Position numbers and translations under genes: made by a program
NCBI GenBank assembly: GCA_028564925.1
Contig: CM053028.1
Coordinates: 369,109,902 to 369,173,901 of the forward strand
Direction: 5' to 3'
DNA length: 64,000 bases
DNA from: Lithobates sylvaticus
Taxonomy: Eukaryota > Chordata > Amphibia > Anura > Ranidae
Shown here: piece by piece, positions 51,301 to 59,665 of the stretch
How positions within the stretch are numbered: position 1 is the first letter of the stretch
Layout: each line of letters starts with the position of its first letter
Notes under the pieces: generated by a model
What the model was told of the DNA's origin: nothing
Seen by the model: the letters and a program-made list of their open reading frames with translations, nothing else
Databases searched by the model: none

Positions 51301-54300
51301 CATATTAGCCGTAGTAAATACTGCTTCAGTGTCACTGGCCATATTTGAGGAAGTCCTATTCAGAAGAATAGAGAGAGTAAGGCAACAAGTCCATCACTAT
51401 TTGGAAGACCGAAGGGGAAAGAATAATCTGCAGTTTTTTCGGAACTGGTTTAATCAGGATATGCAACAGTAACAGGATCCCAGAGAGTGAAGACCTGACT
51501 GAGCATCATCTACCATTTAATCCCATATCTAGGCTTACTTGCATACAATTCTTTAAATTCTTTCCTATGATCTAGTATACTTGAAGTTTGGAATAGGTGC
51601 CCTGGCTTCAACGGGGTTTCAAACACTAAAGGTGAGCTTTCACTTCTTGGTCTCCAGCATCTAGATATAAACCTGTGTGAGGTATTGGATCTCATAAAAG
51701 GAGAATAGGAGGTTTCCGGATCAGAGACTACCCTGATGATATCATGGCCTGCAGGCCACTGAGAAATTATTGTCCTCATAACCATTGGACGACTGCGGAT
51801 CCTGATAAGGAGCCTGGAGACCACTGGGTTTGCTGGATATGCATATTGGCTAATCTGCAGACCCAGCTGGATGTCAGAAGTTCCACTGCTTCCACCTCTG
51901 GGAAGCCATCGGGTTACTGTCAGGTTGATAGCCTTATTTCTTGTAGATCCCTTGAACTGCTTGTTGGTTTGGAGGCCATCCCTTGACATCCAACGGCTTT
52001 GTATCTTACGGTGTCTGACAGGAAGTTCTAGGAAACCAGATCCTAAAGGGGTGGCAAATCTGAATGGGAGATGCCTCTGACAGAAGTTAACTAGTCTTGC
52101 GTTCCTTCTTGACAGCAAAGATAGGACATTACAATTTTGCCAACTCTTTGGAGCATAGCTGAGGCTCCCTTAGGCTCCCATTGCAACTCTGATTTTGGAC
52201 ACTTTGTCCTCCATTGGCATGAATACCCCATAAAGTAAACAGATTGTGAAGATTGGTATGCCAGGTAGCTGATAAAAGCTGAAAAGATTAACTGGCTTAG
52301 CCACCACCAAGTGGACTCGTCTCCTATGTGGAGTCACTGTTCCTAGTACAGTAAACAAGTCTTCCATTACTACAGACACTTGTTAATAAAGTTCTCAACC
52401 TTCCAGTGAGCCCATTGAACCACATGGATTACTACTTCTCTACCATTTTGAGACCATGGGATGCAACAGTGGGAAAGAGCTATGACTTGTTCAAGTGAGA
52501 TACTCATACGGTAGCTCTCTGAGGGTAATTCTACCTTATTCTTCTGAGTTTTCAGAGCTGCTTCCAAGAATGTAATTACTGTAATGAGATTAGTTGGCTT
52601 TCGATGAGTTTAAATTTGAATTTTGCCAGTACCTGGAGGACGTTGAGCCAGCAGGCTGTTGCCAAAACAAGGAGCACCTGTAGCCCTTGTTCACGCAAGA
52701 CAGCCACTACTGGACGTAATGTCCTGGAAAATGGCCTGGAAAATGGCCTGAGCATGTGGAAAGGCTGAAGTTTGTCAGATGAACTCGTAGTGAAACTCTC
52801 AAATGGCCAAGTGAAGATACTCGCAGAAGTATCGAAGTGTGTATACACATGCACACACACACTCACACACACACACACACACACACACACTTACACCTGA
52901 TAGGTCTAAGATAACCTACAATCTTACCTGATGGCTTGAGTAATTGATTCCAATGACTCCATATGAAGTTCTTGGATCTTAATCCTTTCTGCCTCATGCC
53001 CTAGTCTGCTTTTCGACTAAGAAGCATGCAGACCATAATCCTTGACATCTTCTTTGGACAGATGGCTCACCATTGAACAAAATGTGGTAACACTTGTTTC
53101 AAGCGTTAATTTCTCTAAGGAATAATGGAGGGAATGAAATGAGTTGGAGGAGAGGAATGAGAATTCCAATTACTTCCTTAATGCACAGGACCCACGGATC
53201 CTGAACCCAATGCCCAAATTTTCATATAATTCTGCTGGCCGACACCTACTGGACAATTTGGGTGGAGAAAACTTTGTTGCTCCTAGAAAAGTAGTACTCG
53301 GCTTTAGGCAAACAGATAGAGGATTACAGGTTCTTTCAGCCTCTTCTATAGTTTTTCCCAGGTTTAACATGTCACTCAATCTTCATTACTTTGCCTTTTG
53401 GCTATCCACTGGTCATTGGAGGCCATCATAAAGGGTTAATCCCTCTTCTAGAATTGAACAGTCACCAATCCTACTTAAAAGCGGTATGTGTCGCCTGTGG
53501 GATGGACCATAAGGGTTAACTGACCACAACGGACTACTAGAGAAACAGCATACAGTCCTGCATCCACAGTGGCTGAACTGCATTAATGGCCACTTCATTT
53601 TCACTCTGGGATCAGACATCAAAGTTCATTACTGGTCAAAGCTTTGCTTTAATCTTGTCTGAGATCCAGACAGCCTGGCTACCGAAGTGAGCTCAAAAGC
53701 AGGCCACAAAACACTACTTAATAGTAGTATAAACTTCTTCATTTCCAAATCCATTCGCTGTTCCAGGGCCTCTGCAAAGGATATTGCTTCTACTGCTGGC
53801 AGAATGGCACCCCTGGCTAATCTGATGAAGACTGCTTGGCCAGCTGCTTATGAGGCAGAGGTACCCTTTAAAACACACTTAGTTGATTGATTAGCGTAGT
53901 ATCTGAGCATTAGCGAATAGCGATCCGCACAGTCAGTTTGAACAGGGTCAAAACCGCCACTTTCTCGCTTCTAATATGCAATCTTGCCATAGCCACTTTC
54001 CAGCAGCAAGCTAGTATCAGCTAAGGCTGACACATCTGGCAAGTCTGATAAGAATCCTTGGCCAATTGCTTCTGAGGTAGAGGTTGCCTTTAAATGCAGC
54101 TGCTTGATTAGACTTAGTATGGGAACATAAGCGACTATAGCACTTTGCAGCCTCTGCCTCACCTTTTGCTGCTGCCTCTGGCATGCAACTTGGCATCTAA
54201 TTTTGGCAGGTAAGCCAGCTACCACAAGCTCAGGACAATTATTGTAGTGGGATTTCCTTATTCTGCCTCTCCTGGAAGTTGATTGCAAAGTGGTTCCTTC

Positions 54301-57300
54301 AGGGCTAAAGAGGGCCTGTCCCTGTTGAAGGAACAGGTTGCCTCTCCTCTGGAGAAGTGATGCTGGTGTTGAGGGCTGGAGAGATTTACAATTCATTATG
54401 CCCATAATGTGCACTCTTTTAGGATAAAAAATGTACTTACCTGCTCTCACCTTAGTGAACATGGCTGGTCTCTAAAAAGGCTGATTGCTACTGGCTCACA
54501 GATGAGCTGGAAGCCTGAAGTATTTGCTAAAAACTTCAGCAGTTATCCACTACAAGCAGCAAACCACACATCTAACTGCAGTCCACTACAAGTAATAAAT
54601 CAAACATTCCTCTGCAGTCCATTGCAGGGTCAGGACTCTATTTACAACTGTGAAAGGTGCTGTTTGCAACCAGCCACCGAGGCCCAAGAGCCCACCACCA
54701 GCTACCGCAACTGGTCGCAGTGCCCAAGGTGTCCCAACGACCAGCAGCAAACGGACCCCCGCGCAAGTGCGAGTGAGGTCTGAGGCACGTCAGGCAGAAA
54801 CAATTACAGATTGATAACCAACAGGTAAAGGACTTAAGGAAATGCAACCAAGCACATCACGGGACTTCACTCAGGCCACAGACTAACATGTAAATGCATA
54901 GCAGTCATTAATACGGTAGAGTCAATATAAATCACAGGCAAAGCAGTAAGGGGTTAATAGACATCAGACGACAATTGGCACTAGCAGGTTAACCTACCTT
55001 AGACAAATGTACTGCAAAGGTTAATACCACAAACCAAGCATTAAAACATTAATACACAGTAAGACAAGCCTGCGGAGCCAAGCCTTGCTGAGTTAATAGG
55101 AAAGGCTTCAGCTCAGCACAGAACACCTGCTTTCAGCCTAAGCATTAGCAGTACTGCAGACACAAACCACAACCTGTGAGGCATTAAAAACAGACAAGCT
55201 ATGGACAAGCCAGCAAGAGTCACATGTGCGGTAGCTGCTTTCAGTGGTGCAAGTTAAAGAGGAACTGCAGTCTGCTCACATAAATTGTAATAAAAACATC
55301 TTTGTCATTATGAAGCTTCCCTCCAACCACTTTGCATATTATTTTATATCTACTGTGATTCTGTACTTGCCAAATATGCTGCAGAAATCTCCCTCCACTG
55401 AGTCTGGCTGCAATCATTTTAACTGTGGGCAGCTGAAGCTGCTGCCTGTTCACTTTCTGGATTTACAGACACACAGGGGCACACCTCCAGCTCTGCAGCT
55501 CATTGGCCCTCTTATGACTCATCCCCCCTCCCTTCCTGGCAAACTCTCACGATAGTGAGAGAGAGAGACACACACACAGAGACAGAGACAGACACAGACA
55601 GAGAGAGAGAGACAGACAGAGACAGACAGAGAGAGAGAGAGAGACAGACACACACAGATAGAGTGAGAGAGAGAGAGAGAGAGATGTGCATGGATGTCAT
55701 AAGCCTAGGCTTTTTTCCAGACAAGAAATGGCAAGTGGGCTGTATAAGGTATTTACTGGCAGAAAAAATGTTTTTACTATCCAAAGTTAAAATTGGCGCA
55801 GAAAATGTAATAGATGGAAAGATGAAAAAATTACTGAAGTTCCACTTTAACAGCATATACCTGCAGAGAACTTCTAAACCCACATAACTGAACACTATAG
55901 ACTTGTTCACCATGTGGTGCCTTACCACCAGCACGCCTCTTTGCCAACAGGAAGTCCCATGAATGTTCATCCATGGAGTTATACTGAAAAAGCAATCCCT
56001 AGAGACCAGCCGCCTGCACCCCAATGCCTGGAATATGGGGGGCGGGGGCTCACCCATCTAGGAGCTTTAAAACCTGTACAGAAGGGAGCATCAACACAGG
56101 GGTGGCTTGAACCTGTGCGTCTTGGCCAGATGAATCTCCGGCAAGGTGAAGGGAAAAAAAAAGAAGTCTTGCTTCAAACAGCGACAACCGGCTGAGCATT
56201 GAGGAAAAAAAAAAAGGGAGACTGCTTCCTGGTGGGACTCCTTTTATAATATAAACAGTCCTGGAATTGGGCATGGGGGCAGAGCCTACCCACATGTATA
56301 TATGCTGTCATGCTTGTGTCAGGAAAACAGGTTAAAGTAGAACCCCTAAAAGCGGGACTAAACCCTCCAACACTTTACAGCCAAGAAAGCGGCTATCTTA
56401 GCCTTTATTTGATCTGCAATTGTCATGGTGCTGCACATGTGATCAGTTATGATACCAGCCATTTGATGGCTTGACATTTCCTTTGAGAGCAAAAGCAGTG
56501 TGACAGTTATCATTCATGGCATGAGTTGAATGGAACTATTTTGGAAAAGTTACATCGATTTCCGATTCAAATGGTTCTGCCACAGGAATTGGAGAAATGG
56601 AACCCTGTTCCCAAAGAACTGCTAGAACTTTATGGAGACCTGCTAATCTGTGCAAATTTTCCAGGCAGATTGCAAGTGATGAATTAGAAATGGGTCTGGG
56701 AGTGACTCAGGCTTATAGCCCCTGGAAACCACCCCCTACACCCAAGAATCAGAGATGCAATCTGTCAAGGTGTCTGCAAAAGCTAACAGATAACTTCCAC
56801 TTTGAAAAATAGGGGCCCACACTCCTGCAAAAAAAAATAGTTTAAGGGTTTTGGAGTTCCAAGGTGCATGCTTGCTTGGAGTGTGAGGCTGTGAAGTAAC
56901 AAAGGACTTTTTTGAGCTTCTGTGAGAAATTGGTCTTCAAAGGCTTAGCCTTGGGTTATACGAAGATGATTGCTCTTGCTTCCTGTGGCTTCCTAAATAA
57001 TGGAACCCTTGGCAGATCCAAAAAGGTTTTTGAAAGCACCGAACATGAGACCCCAAGGTCCAAAAGTCCCTTTTAGGCTAGGCCAGTAGTGTCCTGTCCA
57101 GTGGGGTCCAAGTGCAGCACTCCAAAGCTAGGATGAGGAAAGGCCAACAGGATAGCTGCCATATAAAGATCAGCTTAAGCAGTGATATAGCAGTCTTTAA
57201 AAAAAATAAAATAAAAAAAAATCTAAAATGAAAGCTAGTACAGGAAGAAAGAAAATGGAGTTTTGCTGGGAGTAAAAGGGGTTAACCTAGACTGGCCTAT

Positions 57301-59585
57301 AATTTGTTTGCCATTGTCCAATTCTCCTGTAGGTGGCAGTATAACTAGACAGTATATGACTTCCTGTGTTCGATGGATTCGAAAAAAAAAAAAAATTTCA
57401 GAAAGATCAGCAAAAGGTAGCTGACATGTTTCTTTTCATGATAGGTTTTATTCAGTGCACACCTCTCTCAGCCAAGCACTGCTGAATCATTTAAGCCAGC
57501 CATACATGGATCAAATCTTGGTCGGTTCAGAAGGGACTCGATTCAAACCACGTATAGGCAGGCTGGTTGTACTGCTATAGTCGATCAATGCCTCAAAAAT
57601 CAGCCTGTCTGATTCTTGGCATGTGATCACTGCCTGTGGTTATAGCCGCTAGTAGTAATCATGTTCTGCTGGCCAGGAAGGCTCCCCCCATCCCCTGGCA
57701 GAATACAATAGCGCTGAATGGTTGCCGGAAATAGAACCAAATATAATCTATGGGTTGCCTTACTGTGCAGTTTTACTTTGCAAAGGAGTGTTTATCAGAC
57801 CTAAACAACAAAAGCATGGAGACTGCTAACTGAATAGGTTCAAATTAACTATCTAGATTTGTCATACTGTGAGATAAACAGTATTTTCTGTGTGCTTTTG
57901 GTAATAACAAATATTAGCCACCAAAGGAAATATAGATATTAAAACCAAGTCAGAGGAAACCAATCCCGATGAAGGTCTGATTAGCTATTAATTACTACAC
58001 TCATTGCTGCTAATATGACAAAACAGCAACAGGGACTGCATGTGGAAAGAAGACATCATAGCTGACAGGAATGAAGCCTTCACAACCAGCAGTAGTGAGC
58101 TGTGATATATACTGGTCAGTTGCTGAACTGAGTCCTGTGCAGTTTAGGGCCCATTCAAGCCTACATAATCTCTCAAATGCACATTATTAATATGCTGTGT
58201 TAAGTTAAGTAAGACCATTAACTTGAATGGGATGCCAACGCACCATACCAGACATAAATTTGGACTTTGGCAGTATTTTTTTTGACCACAACACAAATAG
58301 GTTTCTAAGCAATGGGGGTGACATTCACAATTAATAGCACCCCAGTACATGTAAAACACAGGACAAAATGGGCTCCTAAAAAGGGAATTTGTCAGGAGGA
58401 AGATTCAGAAAATCCCATTCCATTGCTGATGTCCTTCTGGCCGTTATGCTGACCCAAAAACAAACAATATAGCTGCCTGTGTCTCATGTTTTTAGTACCT
58501 TACTGAGTTTGAGTAACACAAAATATTTTTTTCAGTTTGGCTTGGAAATTCCATCTTCCTCAACTCCTGGAAGCTCACGTTCAGGTTCTTCCCGAAGTTC
58601 CATTGTATCTGTCCGGTAAGGAACGCAAAGCTTTTTTTTTTTTTTCCATGAAGTAGGATGTGTTATGGTCTGAGTAACAAAAACAAAAAATCCTAAATAG
58701 CTTTCATTATTTTAAGGTACTATACCACTGATGTGCAGAGAATCAAATGTAGTCTATACAGGTGCAAGGACCTTGGGCTCAACATTCTAGAATGTGTGGA
58801 TTTTCGTGTGCCTGTTTATGAAGTGTGCACAAATAGTAGTAACTGGACAGCTGACACAGAACATAGAGCAAATTTGCAGAGCAAAAATGTTATGAACATA
58901 ATTGTATATTTAGATGCTTGAAAAAAAAAAAAAAACAACAACACAACAGTCAGTAGCCAATTGTATATAATGCTTCTTCTCGTGGTAATTGCTGAAACCT
59001 GGTTTGTGCCATTAACACAAAAAAAAAAATCCCAGGGAACCATTATCTGCAAATAGACATACTCTTCCTACCATAAATGGCCAAAAAACTATTTGTATGC
59101 ATTTAGGCTCCATGCACACTGAAGCTCATAAACTGCAGTTTATTGGAGTTTGGGCGTTTTTTTTTTTTAAAAGCCCATAAACCCCTTTCTATGTTAGCCT
59201 ATGTGTCCATGCACACATGGAAGTTTTTTAGCTTTAATGAGCAGTGGAGTTAAAGCCAAACACTGATAATCGCTCATAAACGCACGTTAATTAGCGTTCA
59301 GCGTTCTATTTTTTCCAATGCATTGAGGGAGTTTGGAATACATTGTGGGATTTTTGGAGTGTCTTCTGTGTATTTTTATTAAAAACGCCCATAAACGCTA
59401 ACGCTATAAAACGCTCATAAACGCTAGTACAAAATGCTGTTAAAAGCAAATTTTTCAACCAGCGTTTTCTGCCAGCAATCTGGCATCCATTAAAAGCTTT
59501 TTTGAGCTTCAGTGTGCATGGAGCCTTAAGGTTTAGGTATTGGCAATAGAGTAATATAATAAATAGAATGTCAAACTCACTGCAA

Positions 59586-59665
<80 letters not shown>

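Larger units (their letters stand above)
50340..56340 (-). mobile_element. DIRS-type retroelement fossil, strongly decayed
   Basis: Minus-strand remnants: a reverse transcriptase block ([20 protein letters not shown], about 50390-50470), RNase H-proximal sequence (about 52370-52570) and a linker typical of DIRS polyproteins (about 51510-51990). Terminal-type sequence ATATGCTGTCATGCTT...TCAGGAAAA occurs at about 50516 (minus), 50647 (plus) and 56300 (plus), consistent with DIRS inverted ends and possibly more than one copy. Block order is not the normal one, so rearrangement or two overlapping copies is likely. Many breaks; old. A TTAA-type MITE (55258-55846) is inserted. Confidence 0.55.

Noticed and set aside
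51510-52118. 202-residue minus-strand frame as a host gene
   Set aside because: Its motifs ([20 protein letters not shown]) fit a decayed DIRS polyprotein linker.
55512-56057. Frames rich in [10 protein letters not shown] or SLSLSVSL
   Set aside because: GA/CA-rich microsatellite inside a MITE.
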